Source of the DNA: CAJINA01 sp964647585
GTDB lineage: Bacteria > Desulfobacterota > Desulfobacteria > Desulfobacterales > CAJINA01
NCBI GenBank assembly: GCA_964647585.1
Contig: CAZYGG010000002.1
Location: forward strand, 1-64,000
Reading direction: 5' to 3'
DNA length: 64,000 nucleotides
The position numbers were made by a program, and so were the translations under genes. The stretch's first letter is position 1. Every line of letters starts with the position of its first letter. The notes under the pieces were generated by a model, which saw only the letters and a program-made list of their open reading frames with translations, was not told the origin of the DNA and did not search any database. Below, in pieces: positions 25,741 through 34,572 of the stretch.

Positions 25741-25880
25741 TTGTAAGTACGTTCCGTTATTATGTCACTCTGAGCGGAGCGAAGAGTCCCCTACAAGTTA
25801 AGGCTGGGCTTCGATGTGAGGGATTCTCCCGGCCGTCGTAGCCTTCGGCCACTATGGCGGAGTCGGCTCGTCGTTTCACT
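25741..25880. repeat. Dispersed TGTCACTCTGAG-type element
   Basis: It shares GTAAGTACsTTCCGTTATT and TGTCACTCTGAGC with the copy at 55666-55783, and ends in TCGTCGTTTCACTC-like sequence. A nested GC dyad (GGCCGTCGTAGCCTTCGGCC) is present. It fills the gap between the zinc-ribbon regulator and the hemerythrin/PAS gene. Confidence 0.55.
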
Positions 25881-25883
25881 CCC

Positions 25884-26837
25884 CTAATCCAGTAAACGCT
25901 TTTCCCCGGTGATCTTCTGGAGCGCCCCGATTTCCTGGGTGACTTCTAAAACCCCCATGTAGCGCCCCTGGCTATCCCTGACCGGGAAATAACGGATGTA
26001 GATTTTATCACCGCCCATGTCGATCCAGAACTCGGCTTCGTCCAGAGAGCCGTCCTTAAAGCCCGTCACGATCCGTTTGACCTGATCCACGCTTTTGGCC
26101 GGATGGCACATGAGGACCTTTCGCCCGATGACCGAGCGGCTGCGTACAAAGATCTTTTCCTTATCCAGGCGATTGAAATAAGCGACTGCATCACTGGCAT
26201 CCACGAAGGTGACCTCAAAAGGCAGGGTCTCCATGATGGCGTCCAGCTGTTCGTAGGAGAGATTCTCGATCAGGCTTTTTCGCGCCGCGCCGCCCTGCTC
26301 GACCTCCTCCAGCATTTTGGCGATAACACCGGCAAAATCCGGGCCATAGATGCTGGCGCTGTAAGTATTGAACGCATCAACGAGATCCGTATTATCCTGC
26401 TCGCTGAAATCGCGGCGGCCCATGGCGTAGAGAACATCGTTTTCTTTCCAGATGTGATCAGCCCGGATTTCAAGGTACTGCATTCCGGCCCGTTTAAACT
26501 GCTCCTTTTCCGGGGTAGGCATGTCAGGCAGTTCCGTGGTTTTCTGCATCATATCGGCCAAAAGGGTTCGTTCGCTGTCGTGCTCCATGAGCATCACCCG
26601 AATGGGGCCGTCCTCCGGAATTCCCCGCTCAACCAGCAGCGGGAAGAGCCACTTCTCCTCCTTCTGGTTGTGGATGCGGTCACCGAACTCCAGAAGAAAG
26701 TCCAGGGATCGTTTCATGGCAAACTGATCCACCTGGCCCTGCGGTAATTTTTCCAGTTCCCGGTTCATAATATCCATGGCGCGTTCAATCATCTCATGTT
26801 CGTTGACCAGCAGTTCATCCCATCTTTGGGTGTTCAT
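25884..26837 (-). CDS. Hemerythrin-like domain protein with C-terminal PAS domain
   Basis: The protein has 317 residues. Residues 1-150 carry the pattern of a hemerythrin HHE domain: NEHEMI, IHNQKEEKWLFPLL, LMEHDSER and RADHIWKENDVLY, giving His/Glu ligands for a di-iron centre. Residues about 195-310 form a PAS domain of the kind found after DUF438/hemerythrin modules (LPFEVTFVDASDAVAYFNR, VLMCHPAKSV, YFPVRDSQGRYMGVLEVTQEI). It likely senses O2 or NO or stores oxygen in the cytoplasm. It follows a ferredoxin gene by 11 bases and is presumably co-transcribed with it. No output domain is present. Confidence 0.88.
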   Translation of the reverse strand: MNTQRWDELLVNEHEMIERAMDIMNRELEKLPQGQVDQFAMKRSLDFLLEFGDRIHNQKEEKWLFPLLVERGIPEDGPIRVMLMEHDSERTLLADMMQKTTELPDMPTPEKEQFKRAGMQYLEIRADHIWKENDVLYAMGRRDFSEQDNTDLVDAFNTYSASIYGPDFAGVIAKMLEEVEQGGAARKSLIENLSYEQLDAIMETLPFEVTFVDASDAVAYFNRLDKEKIFVRSRSVIGRKVLMCHPAKSVDQVKRIVTGFKDGSLDEAEFWIDMGGDKIYIRYFPVRDSQGRYMGVLEVTQEIGALQKITGEKRLLD

Positions 26838-26848
26838 ACGGCCTCCTT

Positions 26849-27061
26849 TTAACAGGCGCTGTGCTCAATGGCCCCTTCCGGGCAGACCGTGACACAGGTG
26901 CAGCATTCGATGCATTCGTTTATATTAACCGGAACGGCCTTGCCGTCCTGGACTTCATATACCGAGGACGGGCAGGAATCGGCACATTCGCCTTTGCCGC
27001 TGCAGCGTTGGTAATCCACCTTGATGGTAACCTCGGAGCCTTCCCAAGTTTTAATATCCAA
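26849..27061 (-). CDS. 2[4Fe-4S] ferredoxin
   Basis: The protein has 70 residues from a TTG start at 27061, with GAGGG upstream. I chose it because relatives begin near KTWEG; an ATG 14 codons earlier gives an implausible N terminus. The first cluster motif, CSGKGECADSC, differs from the classical spacing (C-x5-C-x3-C), and CIECCTCVTVC is the second. It is a small cytoplasmic electron carrier. It lies between the octaheme cytochrome and the hemerythrin/PAS gene on the same strand, which suggests a shared redox task. Confidence 0.82.
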   Translation of the reverse strand: MDIKTWEGSEVTIKVDYQRCSGKGECADSCPSSVYEVQDGKAVPVNINECIECCTCVTVCPEGAIEHSAC

Positions 27062-27147
27062 TTGCAGGTCCCTCGCGCAAGCTCTAAACAGGTGCGGCCC
27101 CATCCGGGGAAATCCGGAATAGGGCCGCAGGAATGGTTATAGTTCAG

Positions 27148-28539
27148 TTACTTGCTTTTTCCGAAAACCTCTGGAGGTTTCTGGGTGTTGCCGGTTGCAT
27201 TCGGAAAGTCCTTGGCGACGTAGGCTTTCTTGTTGTGGTCGATCAGCTCCCGGGCCTCTTCCATGTAGTTGCTGTACCGCTTCTTGCACTCATAGAAGCC
27301 GTGCCACCAGGCGTAATCCGGGGCCATCATGGCGGTTCCCATACGGGCCCGGCGCCCCTCGTGATGCCACAATTCGTAGTACTCGACTTCCAGGCGTTCA
27401 TCGAAGAACTTGGTTTTGTCGAGAAGGCCCCTGTTGTAGAGCTCGCCGAGCATCTTCTTGGCTGGTTTGAAGTACACTTCGTTGTACTCTTCCACCACCC
27501 TGTCCAGCTTCACGTAGTGAGCGTCCACCCAGATCTGGCCGTGACACTGGCCGCAGACCTCCTTCATCTTGTCCCGTTCAACCTTCCAGTTGGTCTTGGC
27601 CGGGAAGGGCTTGAAGTTTTCCGGGCGGATGGTCAGCGGCGCCTGGATCTCCCAGGAGAGCCGTTCGGTGACATCGTGGGATGTCATCACGCTGCCGGCG
27701 CCGGACATGTGGCAGGAAGCACAGGTGGGTCCCCTGAAATCAACCCCCGGCGTCCAGGTGCCCGGGGCGGCGGTCCAGTTATAATCGTCGCCGTGGGCCG
27801 TGTAGATGTCGCCGTGCTTGGATTCCATGAAGATTTCGATCTGGGGGTGATCCGGTCCCAGGTGGCACTGACCGCAGGCCTCGGGCTTGCGGGCTTCCAT
27901 CACCGAGAACATGTGCCGGGTGTGACAGCTGGTGCAGCTGCCTTTGCTGCCGTCCAGGTTGATCCGGCCGACGCCCACGTTGGGCCATGTTTCCGGATCC
28001 AGCTTGCCGTCCTTCTGCTTGAGGATGGTCCCGTGGCAGTGGTAGCAGCCGGCGGCCCGTTCAAAATCACTGTTCATCCCCTTGTTCAGCCAGGGGTCGA
28101 TCTTCCAGATGATTTCCATGGTATTGGCGTGCTTGCTCTTGCTGTACTGCTTGGCCTCGTCCGGGTGGCACCGGGAGCAGTCCTTGGGCGTTACCACGGC
28201 GGTTACCGGAACCTTGTACTCCTTGCTTCCAAAAGGCTGGTCCGCACGCTGGTACTGCTTGTAGTGCGCCTGGCTCACATCTTTGTCGGTCGCTTCGGCC
28301 TTGTGGCAATCGTAACAGGTGATGTTGGCGCTGGCATGCCGGCTTTTCGCCCAGTCGGCAAACAGGCCCGGATGCTCCTGCTTGTGGCACTGGATGCAGG
28401 CCACCGCCTCTTTGGGCATGCTGCGTTCAATCCGGAACTCCTTGGCTTTCGGCACGTTCTGTGCCAATCCGGTGGCGGTGCTGCCGATCATCAGCGCCAG
28501 GACTACCGGAAGAATCCATACTACCCACTTTCGGACCAT
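27148..28539 (-). CDS. Octaheme c-type cytochrome (hydroxylamine oxidoreductase-like)
   Basis: The protein has 463 residues. A signal peptide (MVRKWVVWILPVVLALMIGSTATGLAQ) is followed by exactly eight CxxCH motifs: CIQCH, CYDCH, CSRCH, CYHCH, CTSCH, CGQCH, CASCH and CGQCH. The C-terminal stretch YELWHHEGRRARMGTAMMAPDYAWWHGFYE is characteristic of HAO-family octaheme cytochromes. Homologues paired with a NapC/NrfH-type quinol dehydrogenase are thought to reduce nitrite or hydroxylamine in the periplasm, unlike the oxidative HAO of nitrifiers. The partner gene is directly upstream, 32 bases away. Confidence 0.92.
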   Translation of the reverse strand: MVRKWVVWILPVVLALMIGSTATGLAQNVPKAKEFRIERSMPKEAVACIQCHKQEHPGLFADWAKSRHASANITCYDCHKAEATDKDVSQAHYKQYQRADQPFGSKEYKVPVTAVVTPKDCSRCHPDEAKQYSKSKHANTMEIIWKIDPWLNKGMNSDFERAAGCYHCHGTILKQKDGKLDPETWPNVGVGRINLDGSKGSCTSCHTRHMFSVMEARKPEACGQCHLGPDHPQIEIFMESKHGDIYTAHGDDYNWTAAPGTWTPGVDFRGPTCASCHMSGAGSVMTSHDVTERLSWEIQAPLTIRPENFKPFPAKTNWKVERDKMKEVCGQCHGQIWVDAHYVKLDRVVEEYNEVYFKPAKKMLGELYNRGLLDKTKFFDERLEVEYYELWHHEGRRARMGTAMMAPDYAWWHGFYECKKRYSNYMEEARELIDHNKKAYVAKDFPNATGNTQKPPEVFGKSK

Positions 28540-28571
28540 GGTGAACCTCCTTTTTTATATCGTAACCGGTT

Positions 28572-29129
28572 TTATAATCCTAAGCCGCGATACGTATCCT
28601 GGTACTGCTTGTAGGCGTAAACCTCCCGGGGCATGTGCACCAGGTTGCGGTGACAATCCACACATTTTTTCTCATACCCGGGACGGGCATACAGGACATC
28701 CCGGTGGGCCAGCATGGCGCCGCGCTTGTTGGGAATATTCAAAATATTGCGGTGGCACTTCTGGCACTGGTGGTTTGTAAAGGACGCATAGGCCTTTTCT
28801 CTCTGCAAGGCGTTGTCGTACTTGGACATGTCCTGGGTAAAATGGACCAGGATGTCCTTAATCCCATGGGCGGTCTTGGCGTAGAAAAAGTTGACGGTAT
28901 CATGGGGCGCGGGCAAATGGCAGTCCATACAATCTGCTACGAAGCCCTGCTCATTGTTGACGTGGGTCGAGGTTTTCCAGGTGTTGTAAGCATACTGGAT
29001 TTCATGGCAGGAGGCGCAGAACTCGGGTGTTGAAGTTCTGACCATGGTGTAATAGCTCATGCTGAAAAGGGGAAATGAAATCAAAAGTCCCACACCGATA
29101 AACGCTACGGCAATCACATATTTTTTCAT
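28572..29129 (-). CDS. NapC/NirT/NrfH-type tetraheme cytochrome
   Basis: The protein has 185 residues. A single N-terminal membrane anchor (YVIAVAFIGVGLLISFPLF) precedes four CxxCH motifs: CASCH, CMDCH, CQKCH and CVDCH. This family oxidises menaquinol at the membrane and passes electrons to a periplasmic partner, here very likely the octaheme cytochrome encoded 32 bases downstream. I chose the ATG at 29129 because it begins the anchor. The upstream frame extension to 29171 looks non-coding. Confidence 0.92.
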   Translation of the reverse strand: MKKYVIAVAFIGVGLLISFPLFSMSYYTMVRTSTPEFCASCHEIQYAYNTWKTSTHVNNEQGFVADCMDCHLPAPHDTVNFFYAKTAHGIKDILVHFTQDMSKYDNALQREKAYASFTNHQCQKCHRNILNIPNKRGAMLAHRDVLYARPGYEKKCVDCHRNLVHMPREVYAYKQYQDTYRGLGL

Positions 29130-29597
29130 GCTTTTTTCCTGCTGGATGTTGGGGTCCAAAACGGCAGGCAAATGGGTATTGCTGCGTTTCTACCATCCTG
29201 CCGGCAGTAATTCCATGAAACAGATGCGGGTGAAACTGATGCTGCTGATCAAGATTTGAGATACCGGATTTCAGAGCGATGAACAGTGGAGATGTCTCAC
29301 CGGTGGCAACTGACCAAGCCAGTAACTCTGAAACAACTTTTTAGAGATAAATGCGCCTCAACAATACTGATTCCTAAATACGTTGTCAACTGCAAAAGTA
29401 AGGAAAGGGGTGAGTGGACATGGACAGATTTCCTGAGTGAGTTTGTCTGCGGCAGGTATATTGCGAACGGGTTGTCACAGGCTTGCAATCGCCGCCGAGC
29501 GGTGCCTCCCGTATAACCGAAAAGAAGCAGATAACGGTCTTTGTTGCAAGGCGGAAAGCCCGTGGGCTGATTAAGACTTTACGCCGGGCACTGATCT
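29130..29597. other. Divergent intergenic region between cytochrome operon and MFS gene
   Basis: 468 bases separate the divergently read tetraheme cytochrome and MFS genes. It must hold both promoters. A 76-codon open frame (29286-29516) lacks a ribosome-binding site and has no coding character, so I do not call it. A dyad around GAGATGTCTCACCGGTGG is seen near 29290. Nothing else is assigned. Confidence 0.5.
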
Positions 29598-30866
29598 ATG
29601 GCAAATTGCGGTATGGTCACTGAAAAGCATCAACAAATCGGCAGCCAGGGCGGGGCCGGAAATCCTGCAAAGGGAGGGCTGACGGTCCTGGCGGCCGCCT
29701 GTACCGCTATTTTCTGGCCCGGAGCTTTTATCTTCGGTTTTCCCGGTGTTATGGGGAGGCACTGGCAGGCGGCTTTGCAGGTGGACCGGGCGGCCATCGG
29801 CGGCACTCTGTTCTTCGTGCTGGCCGCGGCCGGGATTGCCATGTTTATCACCGGCCGTCTGATGCAAAGGTTCGGGCCGGCGCGCCTGACCGCCGGCAGT
29901 GCGCTGCTTTGCGGGATGGGGGTCCTGTTGGTCGGACGGGCGGACGGTATCGGCATGGTCTATTTATATGCCTTCCTGGTGGGGGCTTCCTCGGCGTTTA
30001 TCTACCTGCCGGCCCTCACAGTGGTACAGGCCTGGTTTCCCCGGCGAAGAGGGTTGGTGTCCGGATTGGTGAACATGGTCTTCGCGTTGTCCGCGGCGCT
30101 CATGGCGCCGGTTTTCAGTCACGGACTGGCCCAGTTCGGTTATCGGCCGACCAGCACGGCGCTGGGTTTGGTGGCCCTGGCGGTTGGGCTGGCCGCGGCA
30201 CCGTTCATGAAATTGCCCGCCGCCCCCATCAAACCGGCACCGGGCCCTAAAAAACTGACAGCCCTTCCGGCCATTTCTTTCACGGCTCGACAGGCGACCC
30301 GGACACGGAGCTTCTGGTTCATCTGGCTGGTGTGGATTCTGGCCGGCGGGGCCGGGATTGCCATGGTGACGCTGGCCGCTCCTTTCGGGCTGGCCATGGG
30401 GCTGCCCCTGGCCAAGGCCGTATGGATTTTAACCGCTTTCAATTTGACCAATGGCCTGGGCCGACTGATCAGTGGATACCTATCCGATTTTCTGGGACGC
30501 AGCCGGGCAATCTGCCTCGCGTTCACATTGTCCGGCACCGCCTACCTGCTCATGACCCACCTGTCGGGGGTGGGGGCCTGGGCGGTCCTGGCGGCCCTGG
30601 TGGGGTTTGGCTTCGGCACACAGTTTTCCGTCGCGGCACCGTTGATCAGCGATTGTTTCGGTCTGGACCATTTCGCCGATATCTTCGGCCTGCTGTTTAC
30701 CGGTTACGGCTTTCTGGCCGGCCTGGCCGGACCCTGGTTAAGCGGGTATCTGCTGGATCTTTATCCCGGTAATTTTCAACTGGTCTTTAACTGCCTGGGG
30801 GGCTTTTTCTTTCTATCGGCGATTCTGGTTATCTTTACGCGCGAACCAGGCAAAGATACCTGTTAG
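29598..30866 (+). CDS. MFS transporter, oxalate/formate antiporter-like
   Basis: The protein has 422 residues with about twelve transmembrane helices. The Gly-rich first helix FIFGFPGVMGRHW, the loop FITGRLMQRFGPARLTAG (MFS loop 2-3 motif) and its equivalent LISGYLSDFLGRSRAICLAF in the second half are clear. MFS proteins of this OFA/NarK-like type exchange small anions; formate, oxalate, nitrite or others are possible. It is divergent from the octaheme cytochrome operon. The substrate is not determinable from sequence. A second in-frame ATG at 29613 is an alternative start. Confidence 0.85.
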   Translation: MANCGMVTEKHQQIGSQGGAGNPAKGGLTVLAAACTAIFWPGAFIFGFPGVMGRHWQAALQVDRAAIGGTLFFVLAAAGIAMFITGRLMQRFGPARLTAGSALLCGMGVLLVGRADGIGMVYLYAFLVGASSAFIYLPALTVVQAWFPRRRGLVSGLVNMVFALSAALMAPVFSHGLAQFGYRPTSTALGLVALAVGLAAAPFMKLPAAPIKPAPGPKKLTALPAISFTARQATRTRSFWFIWLVWILAGGAGIAMVTLAAPFGLAMGLPLAKAVWILTAFNLTNGLGRLISGYLSDFLGRSRAICLAFTLSGTAYLLMTHLSGVGAWAVLAALVGFGFGTQFSVAAPLISDCFGLDHFADIFGLLFTGYGFLAGLAGPWLSGYLLDLYPGNFQLVFNCLGGFFFLSAILVIFTREPGKDTC

Positions 30867-30946
30867 GCTCAAGTTGACAGACCGACGATTCTCCACCATA
30901 CTATTTTATACCTGTATTATCTGGACCTGCCAGACAGGAGGCAAGC

Positions 30947-31642
30947 ATGGCTTTGAGACGATGGTTGCCGGTGTTTGTATTGCTTACAGCCGGTTTGTAC
31001 GCACCCAATCCGATGACAACGGCTGTTCGGGCGGATACCACCGCAGGGCCCTTGAAATTCAACTGGGCCTTTGTCGGCTACAGCCAGGAGGACACCGGGG
31101 GCGAACTGGTACGTATCGAAAAGGATATCCAGCTGAAATCGGGCGATAAATTTAAATTTTTCTTTGAAACGATGCAGCGCGGTTATGTCTATTTGATTAC
31201 CTGCAGCAGTCAGGCGGCTATGCACCTGTTATTTCCGCAGGACCTGGGAAAGTACGAGGGTCTGCCTCCCACGGCCGGATCGTTTTATATCCCTTCCGGG
31301 GCCAACTGGTTCCAGCTGGATGACCAAAAAGGCGAGGAGCGGTTCTACCTGCTCGTTTCCACGCAGCGGTTGCTGGAACTGGAATCTTTGCTCAAGGGCT
31401 ACCTGGCGTCAGAGGGGGCTCAACGCGCCGCCTTTAAAGACAGCGTGCTCGGTGAAATTCGACGATTGCGCTGGAAACACCGGAAGTTTAAAAAATCTGC
31501 CGAAAGGCCGGTGGCCATTATGGGGCAAACCCGGGGAATCAAAAGGGCCACCCTGCCGGATGCCAGCACGGTGAGTGATCTGGCCACCACTATCGAAGCC
31601 AAAACCTTTTTCAGCCGGACTTTTACCATTGACCACCGGTAA
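30947..31642 (+). CDS. Exported DUF4384-domain protein
   Basis: The protein has 231 residues. The N-terminal signal (LPVFVLLTAGLYAPNPMTTAVRA) is followed by a DUF4384-like segment: LKSGDKFKFFFETMQRGYVYLITCSSQAAMHLLFPQD, then YIPSGANWFQLDDQKGEERFYLLVST. The domain occurs in envelope-associated signalling proteins near kinases and CHASE2 proteins. The 3' end overlaps or abuts the start of the CHASE2-cyclase gene, so the two are co-translated and probably work in one sensory unit. The ATG follows ACAGGAGGC. Confidence 0.82.
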   Translation: MALRRWLPVFVLLTAGLYAPNPMTTAVRADTTAGPLKFNWAFVGYSQEDTGGELVRIEKDIQLKSGDKFKFFFETMQRGYVYLITCSSQAAMHLLFPQDLGKYEGLPPTAGSFYIPSGANWFQLDDQKGEERFYLLVSTQRLLELESLLKGYLASEGAQRAAFKDSVLGEIRRLRWKHRKFKKSAERPVAIMGQTRGIKRATLPDASTVSDLATTIEAKTFFSRTFTIDHR

Positions 31643-33974
31643 GCTGTCAAAGAACTGGGTTCCGCTGCTCCTTGTTGTCGGCGCGTTTCTGGCCGCCCAC
31701 CTGCATTTTCTGCTGCTGCCCGGGATTTTCAAGACCTGGAACGCGCAGTCCACTGATCAACTGTTTGTCCTGCGCAATGCCTGGCCGCGCTTCAAGCCTG
31801 TTTACAACCCGGTGGTTGCCCATGTCGATCTCACCAACAGCACTATCCGAACGCTGGCCACCCCCTATTTGAACCGTCTTGACTTTTCCCGGGTAATCGA
31901 CAATCTGGCGGCAATGAAAGTGTCCGGCCAGCTGTGGGACTTTATTTTTGCAGCCCCTGACAGACCCGCGCATGATGCCGCCCTTATCAGCGCCACCCGC
32001 AAGGCCGGCAACGTCTACTACGGTATGGCCCTGGAATTGAGTCTGCAGCCGGAGGTGCCCCCGGACGCACCGTCCCTTGAGGGGGTTCGCACCTGGCAGG
32101 GGGTCACGGTGGGTGATACGCGTCAGATTCCCGTGGGCCTGGCCCCATTTTCAACTTTTGATGCATTGGCCGCGGCGGCCCGGGGGGTGGGTTCACTGAG
32201 TATCCGGTTTGATCCGGATGGTGTCCTCCGGCGCGTTCCCCTGGTAGTCCGTCGGGGGGACGGGCTTATCCCGGTGCTTGCCCTGCAGGTGGTTTGTGAT
32301 TACCTTTCGGTCGCAGCGGACAGGATTGAACTGCTTCCCGGGAAGTACCTGCTGCTTAAAGCCGCCCGGTATCCCGGCGCTGCCAACCCGTTTGACATCC
32401 GGATTCCCATCGATGATCAGGGCAACATGCTTGTGAACTTCGCGGGTCCCTGGGAGCGCATGGATCACTATAACATTGCGGATATCCTGCGGGCGGCGAG
32501 CGACCGGGATGAACTGGAGATGTGGGCAACGGAGATGCGGGGTAAGCTTGTGATCGTATCCGACCTGTCCACCGGGTCCGCGGACATTGGTACCATCCCC
32601 GGCGACATGGCTTTTCCGCTCGGCGGCGTGCATGCCAACATCATCAACAGTATTCTGACCGGGGCTTTCCTCCGCGAAGTGTCGCCGGTTTTTATGCTGG
32701 GCATAGAAGTTTTTTTGATGCTGATGGTATTGGGCCTGTCCATCCGGTTCTCTTCGTTCTTTTTTTGTGTCGGTGCCGCTGTTCTTGGGTTTGCATATAT
32801 CGGGGCCGGAACCGCAAGCTTCCTCTATGGCGGCTGGCTGCTGAACATGGTCCGTCCGGTTCTGATGCTCTTTTTTGCCATAATGGCCCTCTTGATCTAT
32901 CGTTATATTGACGCGGAACGCGAGAAGATGGAAGGCCTCCGCCAGCGGGACGAAATCCGGACGACATTCGGCCGGTACCTGAGCAGTGACGTGGTCGAAG
33001 AGCTGCTCGCGTCACCGGAGGGCTTCCACATGGGGGGTGAGACGCGCCGGGTTACTTTTCTCGTGGCTGATTTGAGGGGGTTTACCGCACTTTCGGGGAC
33101 CCTGCCGCCGGCAAGTGTCATCGAAATCCTGAACCGTTTTCTGGGAAGCATGGTGGATATCGTAAGTCGCTACCAGGGAACCGTGGATGAGATCCAGGGC
33201 GATGGCCTGCTGGTCTTTTTCGGTGCGCCGCTGAGTCGGGGTGCCGATGAGGCCCGCGCGGTAGCCTGCGCGGTGGATATGCAAAACACCCTGATTCGCC
33301 TGAATGCAGACCAGGGGCAGCGGGACCAGCCTGAGTTGGGTATGGGCATCGGCATTCATACGGGTGTGGTGGTGGTGGGGAACATCGGATCGGAAAAACG
33401 GGCGAAATATGGCGCAGTGGGCAGCGCCATCAATACGGCCTTTCGTATTGAGTCGCACACCGTGGCGGGCCAGATCCTGGTGAGCGGGGAGACCTATGCG
33501 GCCGTGCGGGAAATTGCCCGGACCGGCCGAACCATGGACGTTCGTTTCAAGGGCATGCGCGACTCCATGCGGCTATACGAGGTTGTCGGCATTCAGGGCC
33601 GGGAGAGCATCTTCCCGGAGCAGGCTGTTGATAGCGAGGTCGACCTGGCCGCACCCTTGCCCATCACCTGCCATTTTCTGGCGGGCAAGGAAATCACCCG
33701 GGAAACCACTGCGGGCGAGATACGGACCACGGGGCTGGTCGGCGGCCGTATCGGCCTGGCCGTCCCCGTCCCGGTACATGCCAACCTGTTGATACGTTTC
33801 CGGCTCAAGACGGCCGGACCTGTGGAGATTTATGCCAAGGTAACCGACACGGCAGAAACCGTGGAGGACGGCAGTCAATTTGTTGCCCGGGTCCATTATA
33901 CCTGGATGTCGGCCGAGGCCCGGTCCGTGCTGGAAGAGCTGGTGCGAGGGGGCTTGCCTGGAGAGGATACTTAA
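31629..33974 (+). CDS. CHASE2-domain class III adenylate/guanylate cyclase with C-terminal PilZ-like domain
   Basis: The protein has 781 residues from a TTG start; GTG at 31575 is an alternative that overlaps the previous gene more. A first membrane helix, a large periplasmic CHASE2 sensor (about 35-335; AHVDLTNSTIRTL, RGVGSLSIRFDPDGVLRRVPLV) and three further helices lead to a class III cyclase domain. There VTFLVADLRGFTAL (Asp near 480) and VDEIQGDGLLVFFGAP (Asp near 524) supply the metal-binding residues, followed by GIGIHTGVVVVGNIGS. The last 110 residues resemble PilZ (TTGLVGGRIGLAVPVP) but no clear RxxxR c-di-GMP motif is seen. It likely makes cAMP in response to an envelope signal. Confidence 0.88.
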   Translation: MTTGKLSKNWVPLLLVVGAFLAAHLHFLLLPGIFKTWNAQSTDQLFVLRNAWPRFKPVYNPVVAHVDLTNSTIRTLATPYLNRLDFSRVIDNLAAMKVSGQLWDFIFAAPDRPAHDAALISATRKAGNVYYGMALELSLQPEVPPDAPSLEGVRTWQGVTVGDTRQIPVGLAPFSTFDALAAAARGVGSLSIRFDPDGVLRRVPLVVRRGDGLIPVLALQVVCDYLSVAADRIELLPGKYLLLKAARYPGAANPFDIRIPIDDQGNMLVNFAGPWERMDHYNIADILRAASDRDELEMWATEMRGKLVIVSDLSTGSADIGTIPGDMAFPLGGVHANIINSILTGAFLREVSPVFMLGIEVFLMLMVLGLSIRFSSFFFCVGAAVLGFAYIGAGTASFLYGGWLLNMVRPVLMLFFAIMALLIYRYIDAEREKMEGLRQRDEIRTTFGRYLSSDVVEELLASPEGFHMGGETRRVTFLVADLRGFTALSGTLPPASVIEILNRFLGSMVDIVSRYQGTVDEIQGDGLLVFFGAPLSRGADEARAVACAVDMQNTLIRLNADQGQRDQPELGMGIGIHTGVVVVGNIGSEKRAKYGAVGSAINTAFRIESHTVAGQILVSGETYAAVREIARTGRTMDVRFKGMRDSMRLYEVVGIQGRESIFPEQAVDSEVDLAAPLPITCHFLAGKEITRETTAGEIRTTGLVGGRIGLAVPVPVHANLLIRFRLKTAGPVEIYAKVTDTAETVEDGSQFVARVHYTWMSAEARSVLEELVRGGLPGEDT

Positions 33975-33989
33975 AATAAGGAGTTGTAT

Positions 33990-34442
33990 ATGATTACGGC
34001 GGACCTGCTGGTTTACTACCTGGCCAACATTATCAAAATGGCCCAGACTGAAGGGAAGATGAATGCCATGTCGCAGGGTTCTCTCAAGGAGGTCTGTAAG
34101 AAATTACAGGTGGATAAAAAGATCCTCAAAGAGGCTGCCGGCATGGTTGCCCGGGGTGGATACGTGCTTATGCCGGTGGGTCGGTTTTCAGACAAAGTGA
34201 TGAACCTGGAGGACATGCTCTACGTGGCCCTGGTGGACGGGGCGTTTTCCGAGGACGAGCGCGAAGAGATTCAGGGTTTTGTCGATAAGATCCAAGTCAC
34301 TGAACAGCAGGTCCAGACCATCCTCGGAGAAACAAAGATGAAGCTGGATATACAAATGGCTGTCAGCGAATGTGGCCAATGCGGTACCACCCTGCCGCCG
34401 GGGGCCCGATCATGCCCGGCCTGCAACGCGCCGTTGGCCTGA
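33990..34442 (+). CDS. TerB-like protein with C-terminal zinc ribbon
   Basis: The protein has 150 residues. A helical TerB-like central part (YVALVDGAFSEDEREEIQGFVDKIQVTEQQVQTIL) has an acidic DGAFSEDE loop as in metal-binding TerB domains. A C-terminal zinc ribbon CGQCGTTLPPGARSCPAC ends the protein. AAGGAG precedes the ATG at the right distance. It lies 15 bases after the CHASE2-cyclase, so it is probably the third gene of that operon. Function in signalling is inference only. Confidence 0.72.
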   Translation: MITADLLVYYLANIIKMAQTEGKMNAMSQGSLKEVCKKLQVDKKILKEAAGMVARGGYVLMPVGRFSDKVMNLEDMLYVALVDGAFSEDEREEIQGFVDKIQVTEQQVQTILGETKMKLDIQMAVSECGQCGTTLPPGARSCPACNAPLA

Positions 34443-34451
34443 GGGTGGGCG

Positions 34452-34547
34452 TGTTCAGGTTGAAGGCTGAAGCCTGAAGGTGTGGGGTTAAAAGCTGTTG
34501 ATTTCAGGTTTTACTTCAGTCTTCAGTCTTTGGCCTTAAAGCCTGAC
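34452..34547. repeat. Intergenic inverted repeat with GCTGAAGCCTGAAGG units
   Basis: The left arm (GTTGAAGGCTGAAGCCTGAA) and right arm (CTTCAGTCTTCAGTC, then GGCCTTAAAGCCTGAC) are imperfectly complementary and internally iterated. The unit is shared with elements at 4081-4225 and 43164-43231. It lies between convergent genes and probably serves as a bidirectional transcript end. Confidence 0.5.
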
Positions 34548-34572
34548 GCCAGGCCCAATGGCCCGGGAGTCT

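Noticed and set aside
27133..28614. 493-codon frame antisense to the octaheme cytochrome
   Set aside because: The minus strand has eight CxxCH motifs and a signal peptide; the plus frame is low-complexity His/Val/Leu shadow.
29286..29516. 76-codon frame in the cytochrome/MFS intergenic region
   Set aside because: No ribosome-binding site, no coding-like composition and no recognised domain.
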